Positions 1 to 7,438 of a stretch of DNA of 55,144 nt are shown here, piece after piece. A model generated the notes under the pieces. It had not been told where the DNA came from, searched no databases, and was given only the letters and a program-made list of their open reading frames with translations. The DNA is from a virus. The translations under genes were made by a program, and so were the position numbers. Position 1 is the first letter of the stretch; each line of letters starts with the position of its first letter. Location: the IMG/VR virus record IMGVR_UViG_3300046660_000207, positions 1 through 55,144 of that record. One strand, 5' to 3'.

Positions 1-105
1 CATCCTTGCCTACGCAATCTCCTATGGATCTGTCGTTCTCTTTTTGCGGAGGCTTTGACATGCCTATTTTCCTCTTATCCATCCTCTGGCTTGCGCCTTT
101 CATCA
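1..105. repeat. terminal direct repeat (left copy)
   Basis: These bases recur at 55040-55144 with 103 of 105 identical. The two differences are at 95 (G here, T in the right copy) and 98 (T here, G in the right copy). Both fall in third codon positions of the same small gene and are synonymous. The simplest reading is the overlap left when a circular or circularly permuted phage genome is assembled as a line, with the two ends coming from slightly different variants. A true short terminal repeat of the virion DNA is possible but less likely, because it sits inside an operon. Confidence 0.9.
2..58 (+). CDS. C-terminal end of 25-aa membrane peptide (partial at window edge)
   Basis: This is the second copy of the 3' end of the gene seen whole at 55020-55097. 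The reading frame ends in TGA at 56-58 and is identical to the right-hand copy. It is partial only because the circular genome was cut here. Confidence 0.55.
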   Translation: MLAYAISYGSVVLFLRRL

Positions 106-155
106 CGTGGCAAGCGGCTGTTGAAGACATGCTGGCCGGGAAGGTGAAGCCGTGA
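60..155 (+). CDS. small membrane protein, 31 aa
   Basis: ATG at 60 follows the previous stop by one base and has GCGGAGG eight bases upstream. The product starts MPIFLLSILWLAPFITW, a single hydrophobic segment, followed by a short polar tail ending in KVKP. It is the third of three consecutive tiny membrane proteins (54820-55023, 55020-55097, this one) just downstream of the Cro-like gene. Its 5' end is duplicated at 55099-55144. Function is unknown; expression early after infection is inferred from position. Confidence 0.5.
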   Translation: MPIFLLSILWLAPFITWQAAVEDMLAGKVKP

Positions 156-421
156 CCGAAACCCAAGCCCCGGCAATCCCCGCCGAAATCCTGCAAGCCG
201 CTGAGGCCGTGCACCTGAGTATCCTCGGTCGAGGCATTTCCGCGTCCGTTGATTTCATCGCCCGCGCCCTCATGGATCGCGACGAGCGAGCCGCGAAGAT
301 TGCTGAGGGTAACGCCAAGAGTTTCGATTTTCAGCAAGCTTTGGCGGATTGCGACGACTTTGTCGCTGGCTTCAACAGCGCTCGACTTTCCATCGCCGCC
401 GCCATCCGAGCAGGAGAATAG
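152..421 (+). CDS. hypothetical protein, 89 aa
   Basis: The GTG start at 152 overlaps the preceding stop (GTGA) and has GGAAGG upstream. The product is soluble, alanine-rich and probably helical, with no motif I recognise. It lies three bases before the GapR-like fusion gene and is presumably co-translated with it. Overlapping reading frames on both strands here look like shadows. Confidence 0.6.
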   Translation: MTETQAPAIPAEILQAAEAVHLSILGRGISASVDFIARALMDRDERAAKIAEGNAKSFDFQQALADCDDFVAGFNSARLSIAAAIRAGE

Positions 422-424
422 CCT

Positions 425-1654
425 ATGTCCGACGCTCGGCTCAAATCCTTCATCGACCGCGTTCTTCGGCTCAAAACTGAGCAGGATGAACTCGGCAAAG
501 ACATTCGCGATGTGTATGCGGAAGCCAAGGGCGAAGGCTACGACAAGACCGTTATGGGCAAGCTCGTCGCTCATCTCCGCAAGGTTCTCAAGGAAGGCGA
601 TGGCGCTGTCTCCGAACAGGAAAACGTCTTTGACACGTATCTGCTGGCCTATCATCGCGCATCTGGCATGCGCGTTGGCGAGGAAGACGAAATGTCCCCT
701 CGCACGCATGCGCATGCGAGGACGACACAGCCGCCGCGCGCCGCGTCCCTTACCGAAAAGATTGAGGCATACCGGGCTGGTAACCCGATCAGCCAGGATT
801 TCCGCTTTGAGAACGGTTGCGTCTATTTCATCGCTTTCCGCGATGTAGGCCGGGTGAAGATCGGCGTCTCGTCCGATGTCGCCAGTCGCATCGCTGATAT
901 TGAGAAGAACGTCGGCGAGGAGTGCGAGATAATCGCTATCGTACCCGGAAACCGTCAGGCCGAGATGCATGCTCATGACCATCACAAGGCATGGCGCGTT
1001 TCTGGCGAGTGGTATCGCCTTTGCGATGATCTGCTTGCGTCGATCGCAAGCTACACCGCTACGCACACGCATGAAGTCGATTACGACCGATCGACGGGCG
1101 AGATCATCGACCGTGACGCCCGCCGCCGTGCTCGCACGTCTGAAGCTATGGACGACAATATCGCCTTCTCTGCCGATATGGTGGCAGACGGTTTGATTTC
1201 TGAGGAAGCGCACGCTGAGAACGTAGCCCTTTCGAACGCCGTCGCCCGCAAGTACGGCAATGGCCCAATGAACACCCATTCCGGCGCTATCTCCACGCCG
1301 GACGCGCCTGTCACCTCCTCCCGTGACAGCAGCGCAACCGAGGGGGCTGAGGTTGAACCTCGCCCCCTCGCCAATCAGCCGGAAACGGCAATCGAGATGG
1401 ACCGCGCCACAGAAGGCTCTTTCGAGACCGGAAGTGAGGCAGCGGAAAAGGAACGCAAGGCAATCCCGGATCGCCCGGAAGGCGTCACCCTGAACCATGC
1501 CGGAACGGGTGAAAGCCCCGTCGCTATCAACGAGCGCTGCCAAACCCCAACTGGCTGCAAGTTCTCTCATCATCCTTACAAAATCACTTGTTCGGGTTGC
1601 AGTGCCGCATGGTCGGCAAAGGCGAAGGCAAAGCGCGAAAGGGAAAACGCATAA
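425..1654 (+). CDS. GapR-like (DUF2312) domain fused to T5orf172/GIY-YIG-like domain
   Basis: The 409-aa protein has three parts. Residues 5-80 match the GapR/DUF2312 pattern: LKSFIDRVLRLK, then DIRDVYAEAKGEGYD and a helical end. GapR is a known alphaproteobacterial nucleoid protein that binds overtwisted DNA. Residues 128-207 look like a T5orf172/MUG113 domain of the GIY-YIG type: VYFI at 133-136, VKIG at 144-147, a conserved Arg, and the His-rich stretch ending in GEWYRL. The C-terminus (about 372-393) has a CX5C and a CSGC cluster, perhaps a zinc site, followed by a basic tail. The domain assignments rest on motif reading. The nuclease-like part may be structural rather than catalytic. The ATG at 425 follows AGGAG. 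Confidence 0.75.
   Translation: MSDARLKSFIDRVLRLKTEQDELGKDIRDVYAEAKGEGYDKTVMGKLVAHLRKVLKEGDGAVSEQENVFDTYLLAYHRASGMRVGEEDEMSPRTHAHARTTQPPRAASLTEKIEAYRAGNPISQDFRFENGCVYFIAFRDVGRVKIGVSSDVASRIADIEKNVGEECEIIAIVPGNRQAEMHAHDHHKAWRVSGEWYRLCDDLLASIASYTATHTHEVDYDRSTGEIIDRDARRRARTSEAMDDNIAFSADMVADGLISEEAHAENVALSNAVARKYGNGPMNTHSGAISTPDAPVTSSRDSSATEGAEVEPRPLANQPETAIEMDRATEGSFETGSEAAEKERKAIPDRPEGVTLNHAGTGESPVAINERCQTPTGCKFSHHPYKITCSGCSAAWSAKAKAKRERENA
698..721. repeat. 24-bp near-palindrome
   Basis: CCTCGCACGCATG then CGCATGCGAGG forms a near-perfect inverted repeat with one mismatched pair. It falls in the linker-coding part of the GapR-like fusion gene (His/Ala/Arg-rich residues 92-99). It may be a DNA site, or simply a result of codon bias. 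Confidence 0.4.
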
Positions 1655-1968
1655 TGCTTCCATTCAAGTTCACCCCTTCCGATCGTCGGCCCGTCGTCAG
1701 AATTGATACCTTTGGAATGATTGCGGATTTTAAAGCCAAGGGCGGAGCCGTGCGCCAGTTCGAGCCAGGCGCCACCGCCTCCTACGATCATATCAAGCAA
1801 TACCTGTCTGATCATGGCTATCAGCTCTCGATGGTTCGCAACATGAACTGCGTGAAGAAGATCGGCGCCAAGGGCAAAGGCAAAGCCATGCACTGGACGA
1901 AGATCATCGCGCTCGTTGACGAGCTGCGCCTTGCTGACGGAAAGCAACCCTTCCGGAGGGCCGCATAA
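1654..1968 (+). CDS. hypothetical basic protein, 104 aa
   Basis: The ATG at 1654 overlaps the upstream stop as TAATG, which indicates translational coupling to the GapR-like fusion gene. The product is basic, with a GKGKGK run in its second half. It contains no cysteine pairs that would form a zinc site. Because of its charge and the neighbour, a nucleic-acid-binding role is conceivable, but no family is recognised. Confidence 0.65.
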   Translation: MLPFKFTPSDRRPVVRIDTFGMIADFKAKGGAVRQFEPGATASYDHIKQYLSDHGYQLSMVRNMNCVKKIGAKGKGKAMHWTKIIALVDELRLADGKQPFRRAA

Positions 1969-2180
1969 TGGACAAGCGCTTTGAGGCCGACTTCGCCCGC
2001 ATCTTTGATGACCACAAACCAAGCTGCCCTGCACAAGCGGACATCGAACGTGGCACGCAATATCGGGCGGCGGACCGCGATACCACGCTCGATGTCCCTG
2101 CAAGCAAGTGGACCGGTGCCACGAGGACAGCAGCCGGGATCGTCCTTGCTCACAATTTCGGAGGGAATGGAAATGCTTGA
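1968..2180 (+). CDS. hypothetical protein, 70 aa
   Basis: Another TAATG overlap joins this to the previous gene. The product is soluble and has no recognisable domain. Its last seven bases overlap the next gene in a different frame, typical of tightly packed early phage genes. Confidence 0.5.
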   Translation: MDKRFEADFARIFDDHKPSCPAQADIERGTQYRAADRDTTLDVPASKWTGATRTAAGIVLAHNFGGNGNA

Positions 2181-2439
2181 AATCAACTGGGCACCTATCC
2201 TCGTCGGCGGCGCTGCTATCTGCAGCCTGATCATTGTTGGCGCTGTCCTGTTCGTTGGCCTTTGCCACCGTATCGGTTGGTTCATCGTAGAGCACGGCCA
2301 GCGAGCGGAAGATGTTGATGATGCAATCGCGGCCTTGTTTGAAACCCCGGTTGAGAAATTCGAGTTTGCCGGCCAGCCAGACTATGCGGGTCTTCGCGCC
2401 TCCGTCTTCCGTGCCGAACAAGCCGCGAGGATGCAGTGA
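2173..2439 (+). CDS. small membrane protein, 88 aa
   Basis: The start at ATG 2173 is preferred because GGAGGG lies seven bases upstream; an in-frame ATG at 2167 is the alternative. Residues 7-30 form one strongly hydrophobic segment. The rest is an acidic cytoplasmic or periplasmic tail predicted to be helical. No family is recognised. Confidence 0.65.
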   Translation: MLEINWAPILVGGAAICSLIIVGAVLFVGLCHRIGWFIVEHGQRAEDVDDAIAALFETPVEKFEFAGQPDYAGLRASVFRAEQAARMQ

Positions 2440-2711
2440 TGGCCAAGAGCGTATTCTTGCAGCGCGTCGATGCTTTGGAAGGCCCGCAGGGGGCAATCCT
2501 CAAGGCACTTTACTCACGCTACCCGCAATCACTTTCCGCGAAAGATTTGATGAGCCGTATGAGGCTTCCCTTTGAAAGCAGCCCCGTCACGGCCTTCGCA
2601 TCGCTGTGCATCCATTTCTCTGACATCGATCGCCTCATCTCGTCTTATGGCTGGCAGGCCACACGGACAGGCGGGACACCCGATGATCGTTATCGGCTTT
2701 CGCCGGTTTGA
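2439..2711 (+). CDS. hypothetical protein, possible winged helix, 90 aa
   Basis: The ATG at 2439 overlaps the upstream TGA. The arrangement of two helices (LSAKDLMSRMRL) followed by a longer helix and a short strand region ending in YRLSPV resembles small winged-helix DNA-binding proteins, but this is structural guesswork. The 3' end overlaps a minus-strand gene candidate by 77 bases. Confidence 0.6.
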   Translation: MAKSVFLQRVDALEGPQGAILKALYSRYPQSLSAKDLMSRMRLPFESSPVTAFASLCIHFSDIDRLISSYGWQATRTGGTPDDRYRLSPV

Positions 2712-2880
2712 ATTTGGCGGCGAGCATTTTCGCTCCTGCATCCGAAACGACGAGGGCGACGACATCGCCTAAACGCATTACCGGCTCGCCCTGCGGCGGA
2801 CCAGAGAACGAGGCGGGTAACTCGCCATCCGCATGATGGAAGCGGCCCGTCTCGTTCTCTTCAATTTCAGTCCTGTGCAT
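2635..2880 (-). CDS. candidate reversed small gene, 81 aa
   Basis: A minus-strand frame starts at 2880 with AGGGAG eight bases upstream. It is the only protein-like frame in the otherwise empty stretch 2712-2900. The sequence has a plausible strand core (LGDVVALVVSDAGAKML) and a basic end. It is convergent with, and overlaps, the previous gene, and divergent from the next. It could be a small accessory gene; it could also be a chance frame. Confidence 0.4.
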   Translation of the reverse strand: MHRTEIEENETGRFHHADGELPASFSGPPQGEPVMRLGDVVALVVSDAGAKMLAAKFKPAKADNDHRVSRLSVWPASHKTR

Positions 2881-2928
2881 CTGCGTACTCCCTGAACAAG
2901 AGTGAAGGTGCCACAGGAGACGAACAAA

Positions 2929-3315
2929 GTGTTGTCCAAGCGTGACAAGGACCAGTCCAACAGGGCCAAGCTAATGAGCGATGTTTTTTATGCCCAAAAC
3001 CTTTTCAGAGAGGCTTTCCCGGAGCGCCGCTACGGAAGCGTAAAGGCTGCGCTGTATGAGGCGCACCGCTTTCTAAGCCGTAAGGTTGCCAAGGAATTCA
3101 CTTATCGCCGTGCACGATCGATCCATGAGGGGACAGCCCGCAGGATCGACGCTGAAGAAATGGAAGCGCTCAAGCTAGCGCTTATCGAGGAGAGCAAACG
3201 TGAACAGCAAAACCTCCGTGCCCGTCTGGCTTCGCTGGATGAAGCGATTGCCGCTTACGAGGCGGCTTCTCATCGCCAAGCGGTGGCGCGACAGAGCGAA
3301 GAAGTGGGCCGATAG
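2929..3315 (+). CDS. hypothetical helical protein, 128 aa
   Basis: I prefer the GTG start at 2929 because AGGAGA ends eight bases upstream; the frame is open from 2902. The N-terminus is basic. The middle is helix-rich (SVKAALYEAHRFLSRKVAKE). The C-terminal half is a long charged helix, probably a coiled coil. A DNA-binding role is possible but not shown. Confidence 0.65.
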   Translation: MLSKRDKDQSNRAKLMSDVFYAQNLFREAFPERRYGSVKAALYEAHRFLSRKVAKEFTYRRARSIHEGTARRIDAEEMEALKLALIEESKREQQNLRARLASLDEAIAAYEAASHRQAVARQSEEVGR

Positions 3316-3354
3316 GGCCGAATGGCTAATCAGCAACGAAAAGGACAAATGACG

Positions 3355-3957
3355 ATGAAAGCCTACATTCTCCTTGACCGCTCCGGTTCAATGTCAACCC
3401 GTTGGGGTGAGACGATCGGCGCTTTGAATGCCTACGTCTCCGGCTTGGCCGCCGCCAAGGCAACGAAGAAGACAGACGTGACGGTCGCCGCGTTTGACAA
3501 TCAGGAGCCATACCTTGTGCTGCGCAACTCGGTGAAGGCCAGCGAGTGGACGCCGATCAGCGAAAGCGAAATCTTGCCACGCGGCATGACGCCGTTGTTC
3601 GACGCCATCAGCAAGCTCGTCGCCGCCGTTCGTCATGATGCTCCGAAGAAGGCGACCATCGTCATCATTACTGACGGCGTAGAAAACGGCAGCATGGAAA
3701 TCAAGAAGGAAGCCGCGAAGGCGCTTCTGGACGAGATGCGCGGCAAGAATTTCGACGTGGTTTTCATCGGCGCCGACTTCGATGCTTTCGCGCAAGGCTC
3801 TGGCCTTGGCAACATGGCCGGCTCAACCCTCAACATGACGGTCGGCAATTACGCATCCGCGATGAAGGGCCTTTCCCTGCGATCCGCTTCCTATGCCTCA
3901 ACCGGAACCATCGGCGCATTCTCCGATGAAGACCGCAAGCGCGCGCAGGGAAAATAA
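3355..3957 (+). CDS. von Willebrand factor A (VWA) domain protein
   Basis: The 200-aa product is essentially one VWA domain. The metal-binding (MIDAS) residues are visible: DRSGSM near residue 8, a Thr in GMTPLFD, and an Asp in ITDGVEN. VWA domains bind a divalent metal and mediate protein-protein contacts. The start at ATG 3355 is chosen over 3349 and 3322 because AAGGA lies at the right distance. In phages and in TerY-type stress systems, similar stand-alone VWA proteins are known, but the partner here is unknown. A radical SAM gene follows after a possible terminator. Confidence 0.85.
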   Translation: MKAYILLDRSGSMSTRWGETIGALNAYVSGLAAAKATKKTDVTVAAFDNQEPYLVLRNSVKASEWTPISESEILPRGMTPLFDAISKLVAAVRHDAPKKATIVIITDGVENGSMEIKKEAAKALLDEMRGKNFDVVFIGADFDAFAQGSGLGNMAGSTLNMTVGNYASAMKGLSLRSASYASTGTIGAFSDEDRKRAQGK

Positions 3958-3999
3958 CCAATTCCCCGGCGGCTGAACTCCTCCAGAGCCGCCCGACTA

Positions 4000-4025
4000 C
4001 CGAGGCGCTAATGCCCCGGATTTTT
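4000..4025 (+). terminator. possible rho-independent terminator or attenuator
   Basis: CCGAGGC pairs with GCCCCGG around the six-base loop GCTAAT, with one mismatch, and is followed by A and five T. It lies between the VWA and radical SAM genes. The stem is short, so partial termination is more likely than a hard stop. Confidence 0.4.
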
Positions 4026-4048
4026 CTTTCCAGCAGAAGGACAGGCAA

Positions 4049-4981
4049 TTGACGACGTGGACCGGCCCCGAAAGCAAATGGTCAGGAGGTCTAGCTCACT
4101 GGACCTTGAACGATCGTGCCTATATCTCTGTAGCCTTTACGTTCAAGCTGCCGGACGCTCGACGGTGGGCGATCTATTATAAGGCTCTTGGCCACAAGGT
4201 CTTTGCCGGTGGGCCAGCGCTCGCTCATGTCAAAACGCAAAAATATATGGAAGACGTGGCATGGGTGCCGCGTGGCAAAGGCAATCCAGGTCGTTACGAC
4301 GGCGCGCTGCATCGCCATAACCCATCCGCGACAATCGCTAGTCGCGGCTGCGATCAAGACTGCTCGTTTTGCATCGTCCCGTTCATGGAAGGCGACTTTA
4401 CTCCGCTGCCTGATTTCCCGGTCCTGCCGGTGCTTTGCGACAACAACCTGTCCGGTTTGCCGGGAGAATACCAGGATCATATCGTTCGCCGCTATCAGGA
4501 CGCTGGTATCCCGTTGCTGGACGCCAACAGCGGATTCGAGCCGCGCACCTTCTCAGCCACGGTATTCGAGCGCTGGCGCGTCATCAATCAAGGTGTCTGG
4601 CGTCTGGCCTATGACGATCTAGTCGAGCGCGATTTCATCAAAGAGGCGATGGCGATCCTGCGCCACGGCGGGGTGTCGTCGCGCAAAATCCAGATTTACA
4701 CGCTGCTCGGCAATGAGCCTTACGAGGCCTGCATGCAGCGCGTCCGCGAGGTAATCGAGTGGGGCGGCGAACCCTATTGCCAACCGCTGATGAAACTCAT
4801 CGCCCTCACGCGAGACCCGCACGTCAAACACGACTGGACGGCCAAGAAGCTTCGCGCCGTTGCCCGCTGGGCCAACAATCACATGTGGCGATCTGCGGCT
4901 CCTCGATTTGAGGATTACAACCCGAAAATCAGACGCGCTCCCCGCGCCCGCTATGATGCCAGCCAAGGCTTGTTCCTATGA
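4049..4981 (+). CDS. radical SAM family protein
   Basis: The 310-aa protein starts at TTG 4049 with AGAAGGA upstream. Residues 98-110 carry the cluster motif SRGCDQDCSFCIVP, where C101, C105 and C108 would bind a 4Fe-4S cluster. The form resembles the core of MiaB-type methylthiotransferases (RGCxxxCxFC), but the MiaB N-terminal and TRAM domains are not evident. Later, DANSGF and LLGNEP resemble other conserved barrel strands. The substrate is unknown; a nucleic-acid or nucleotide modification would fit a phage and the nearby methyltransferase, but that is inference. Confidence 0.85.
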   Translation: MTTWTGPESKWSGGLAHWTLNDRAYISVAFTFKLPDARRWAIYYKALGHKVFAGGPALAHVKTQKYMEDVAWVPRGKGNPGRYDGALHRHNPSATIASRGCDQDCSFCIVPFMEGDFTPLPDFPVLPVLCDNNLSGLPGEYQDHIVRRYQDAGIPLLDANSGFEPRTFSATVFERWRVINQGVWRLAYDDLVERDFIKEAMAILRHGGVSSRKIQIYTLLGNEPYEACMQRVREVIEWGGEPYCQPLMKLIALTRDPHVKHDWTAKKLRAVARWANNHMWRSAAPRFEDYNPKIRRAPRARYDASQGLFL

Positions 4982-4997
4982 CCTTCCCGACCCAAAT

Positions 4998-5043
4998 CCT
5001 CCCCCTCCACACCAACACAAGCCTATGGCTTGAGAAGGGGAGG
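4998..5043 (+). promoter_or_regulatory. nested hairpin covering the helicase ribosome-binding site
   Basis: CCTCCCC at 4998-5004 is complementary to GGGGAGG at 5037-5043, which is the Shine-Dalgarno of the helicase gene (ATG 5049). Inside the loop, CAAGCC (5018-5023) pairs with GGCTTG (5027-5032) around TAT. In RNA this would hide the ribosome-binding site, so translation may be regulated. No experimental support is implied. Confidence 0.45.
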
Positions 5044-5048
5044 GACGA

Positions 5049-6446
5049 ATGACGGACGCATACGCTCAATTCCTCGCTCGCAAGCGCATCTTTGATCCTG
5101 AGACAGATATCACAGCAGCGGTGTCTCTGCCATCGGTCATGAAGCCGCACCAGCATGATATCGTCCGTTGGGCTTTGCGCCGCGGCCGCGCCGCCATCTT
5201 CGCTGGTACTGGCCTTGGCAAGACTTTCATGGAGCTTTCATGGGCTGATCAGGTATCGGACTTTACCGGCAAACCAGTGTTGATATTTGCGCCGTTGGCC
5301 GTCGCCGCACAGCATATCCGAGAGGCCAAGAAGTTCGGTATCGAGGCCCGGCACGTCGCCAATCAAAGCCAGATCGTCCCAGGCATCAACGTGACCAACT
5401 ACCAGAAGATGGATCACTTCGATCTATCCTCGTTCGGCGGCATTGTCATGGATGAAAGCAGCATCCTGAAAAGCACTGACGGAAAGTACCGGACGCGCAT
5501 GATCGAGGAATGCAGCCGGGTTCCTTTCCGCCTTGCCGCGACAGCCACACCGGCGCCGAATGATTTTATGGAGCTTGGCAACCACTCTGAGTTTCTCGGG
5601 ATCATGTCCTATACCGACATGCTCGCCACGTTCTTCACACACGATGGCGGCGATACGCAGAAATGGCGGTTGAAGGGCCATGCGGAAAGCGAGTTCTGGA
5701 AGTGGATGGCATCATGGTCGGTGATGCTGCGCAAGCCGTCAGACCTAGGCTATGACAATACCGGCTACGACCTTCCGCCACTGCGCTACCATTCGCACAC
5801 GGTGCAGGTTGAATATGCCCCTTGCATGGATACCGGTCTGCTTTTCCCCATAGAAGCCCGTACGCTGCAAGAACGCATCGCCGCGCGTCGTGATAGCGTC
5901 CAAGAGCGCGTTGCGCTTGCAGCGTCAATCACGCCCAGAGATAGGCCGTTTGTTTGGTGGTGCAATCTCAATGCGGAAGCCGACGCGCTGGCCCGTCAGA
6001 TCCCTGGCGCGGTGAACCTTTCAGGCGCCGATAGCGACGACGCCAAAGAGCGCAAGATGATCGACTTTTCGGAAGGTCGTATCACCACGCTGATTACCAA
6101 GGCATCAATCGCCGGCTTTGGCATGAACTGGCAGCACTGTGCGGATACCGGCTTCGTCGGTCTCAATGACAGCTTCGAACAGGTCTATCAGGCAATTCGG
6201 CGTTTTTGGCGGTTCGGCCAGACGGAAGCCGTCAACGCCCATTTTATCGCATCGGAGATGGAGGGCGCCACGGTCGCCAACCAGCGCCGCAAGGAAGCCG
6301 ATGCAGACCGCATGGCGGCGGCGATGGTTATGCACATGGCCGATCTATCCAGCGCCGTTGTGCGTGGTTCTGTCCGCGACCGGCCCGACTACAATCCGAC
6401 AATTCCAATGACAATTCCTGCATGGGTAGGGGAGTGCGCTGCATGA
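5049..6446 (+). CDS. SNF2/DEAD-like superfamily 2 helicase
   Basis: The 465-aa protein has clear SF2 motifs. The Walker A is GTGLGKT at 53-59. Motif Ia is IFAPLAVAAQ. The DExx box is MDES at 134-137. Motif III is ATATPAPN at about 164-171, and motif VI is QAIRRFWRFGQ near 380-390. This set is typical of compact phage SNF2-type translocases. It would use ATP to move on duplex DNA. Its stop overlaps the start of a DNA methyltransferase, a pairing seen in other phages and suggestive of joint work on DNA. The Shine-Dalgarno is strong but lies in a hairpin. Confidence 0.9.
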   Translation: MTDAYAQFLARKRIFDPETDITAAVSLPSVMKPHQHDIVRWALRRGRAAIFAGTGLGKTFMELSWADQVSDFTGKPVLIFAPLAVAAQHIREAKKFGIEARHVANQSQIVPGINVTNYQKMDHFDLSSFGGIVMDESSILKSTDGKYRTRMIEECSRVPFRLAATATPAPNDFMELGNHSEFLGIMSYTDMLATFFTHDGGDTQKWRLKGHAESEFWKWMASWSVMLRKPSDLGYDNTGYDLPPLRYHSHTVQVEYAPCMDTGLLFPIEARTLQERIAARRDSVQERVALAASITPRDRPFVWWCNLNAEADALARQIPGAVNLSGADSDDAKERKMIDFSEGRITTLITKASIAGFGMNWQHCADTGFVGLNDSFEQVYQAIRRFWRFGQTEAVNAHFIASEMEGATVANQRRKEADADRMAAAMVMHMADLSSAVVRGSVRDRPDYNPTIPMTIPAWVGECAA

Positions 6447-7438
6447 CCGTGAACGCCGTCGACCAAGTCATCACCGATCGATATGCGATATACGAGGGCG
6501 ATAGTTGCGAACTCATCCGCGCCGTTCCCGGCGATAGCGTTCATTTCGGTATTCATTCCCCGCCGTTCGAAGGGCTTTACAAGTTCTCCAACTATGACCG
6601 TGACATATCGAACAACGATGGCGCTGCCTTTTGGGAACACTACGCGTTCCTGATTTCGGAATTGTTTCGCGTCACGCGCCCAGGCCGCATCCATTCTGTT
6701 CATTGCATGCAACTGCCAACCAGCAAGACGAGGCATGGCTTCATTGGCATGCGGGATTTTCGAGGTGAAATCGTCCGCGCCTATGAGGACGCCGGTTGGA
6801 TATTCCATTCGGAAGTTTGCATTTGGAAAGACCCGGTAATCGCCCAGCAGCGCACCAAATCCATTCGCTTGCTTCATAAGCAGATCGAGAAGGACAGCAC
6901 GATCAGCGGCATGGGGCTTGCTGACTACATCGTCTCGTTCCGCAAACCGGGCGACAATGAGGACGCCGTATCGGGCGGGTTCACGCAGTGGCACGGCGAC
7001 GACAGTCTCGATATCAGCCGTGAAGCCTATGACCGCCATCGGCGCCAGACCGAAGCGGAAGGCCGCGCCGCATGGCCGTTCGAAAAATGGCGCTCAATCC
7101 TCGTGTGGCAGCGTTATGCATCGCCCGTCTGGATGGATATCAACCAGACGAACACCCTGCAGTATCGCGGCGGCAGGGATGAAAAGGACGAACAGCACAT
7201 TTCGCCGCTGCAACTCGACGTGATCGAGCGGTGTCTCGATTTGTGGTCAGCACCAGGGGAAACCGTTCTGACGCCGTTCCTTGGCATCGGCAGCGAGGTT
7301 TACAGCGCTGTGAAGCTTGGCCGCAAAGGCATCGGGTTTGAATTGAAGCCGTCGTACTTTCGCCAGGCAGTCAAGAACATCGCCGGTCTCGACGCGGCCA
7401 AGACCGACAACCTGTTTCAGATTGAAGGCGCGGCATGA
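6443..7438 (+). CDS. DNA methyltransferase, N4-cytosine/N6-adenine type
   Basis: The 331-aa product starts at ATG 6443, overlapping the helicase stop as ATGA; the longer open frame upstream is not coding. SPPF at 39-42 is the catalytic motif IV in the form common for N4-cytosine enzymes (N6-adenine enzymes may also use it). FLGIGSE near 279-285 is the AdoMet-binding motif I. The order IV before I is that of the beta class. The middle carries a likely target-recognition part. Probable role: protecting phage DNA from host restriction or marking it for control. Specificity cannot be read. Confidence 0.88.
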   Translation: MTVNAVDQVITDRYAIYEGDSCELIRAVPGDSVHFGIHSPPFEGLYKFSNYDRDISNNDGAAFWEHYAFLISELFRVTRPGRIHSVHCMQLPTSKTRHGFIGMRDFRGEIVRAYEDAGWIFHSEVCIWKDPVIAQQRTKSIRLLHKQIEKDSTISGMGLADYIVSFRKPGDNEDAVSGGFTQWHGDDSLDISREAYDRHRRQTEAEGRAAWPFEKWRSILVWQRYASPVWMDINQTNTLQYRGGRDEKDEQHISPLQLDVIERCLDLWSAPGETVLTPFLGIGSEVYSAVKLGRKGIGFELKPSYFRQAVKNIAGLDAAKTDNLFQIEGAA

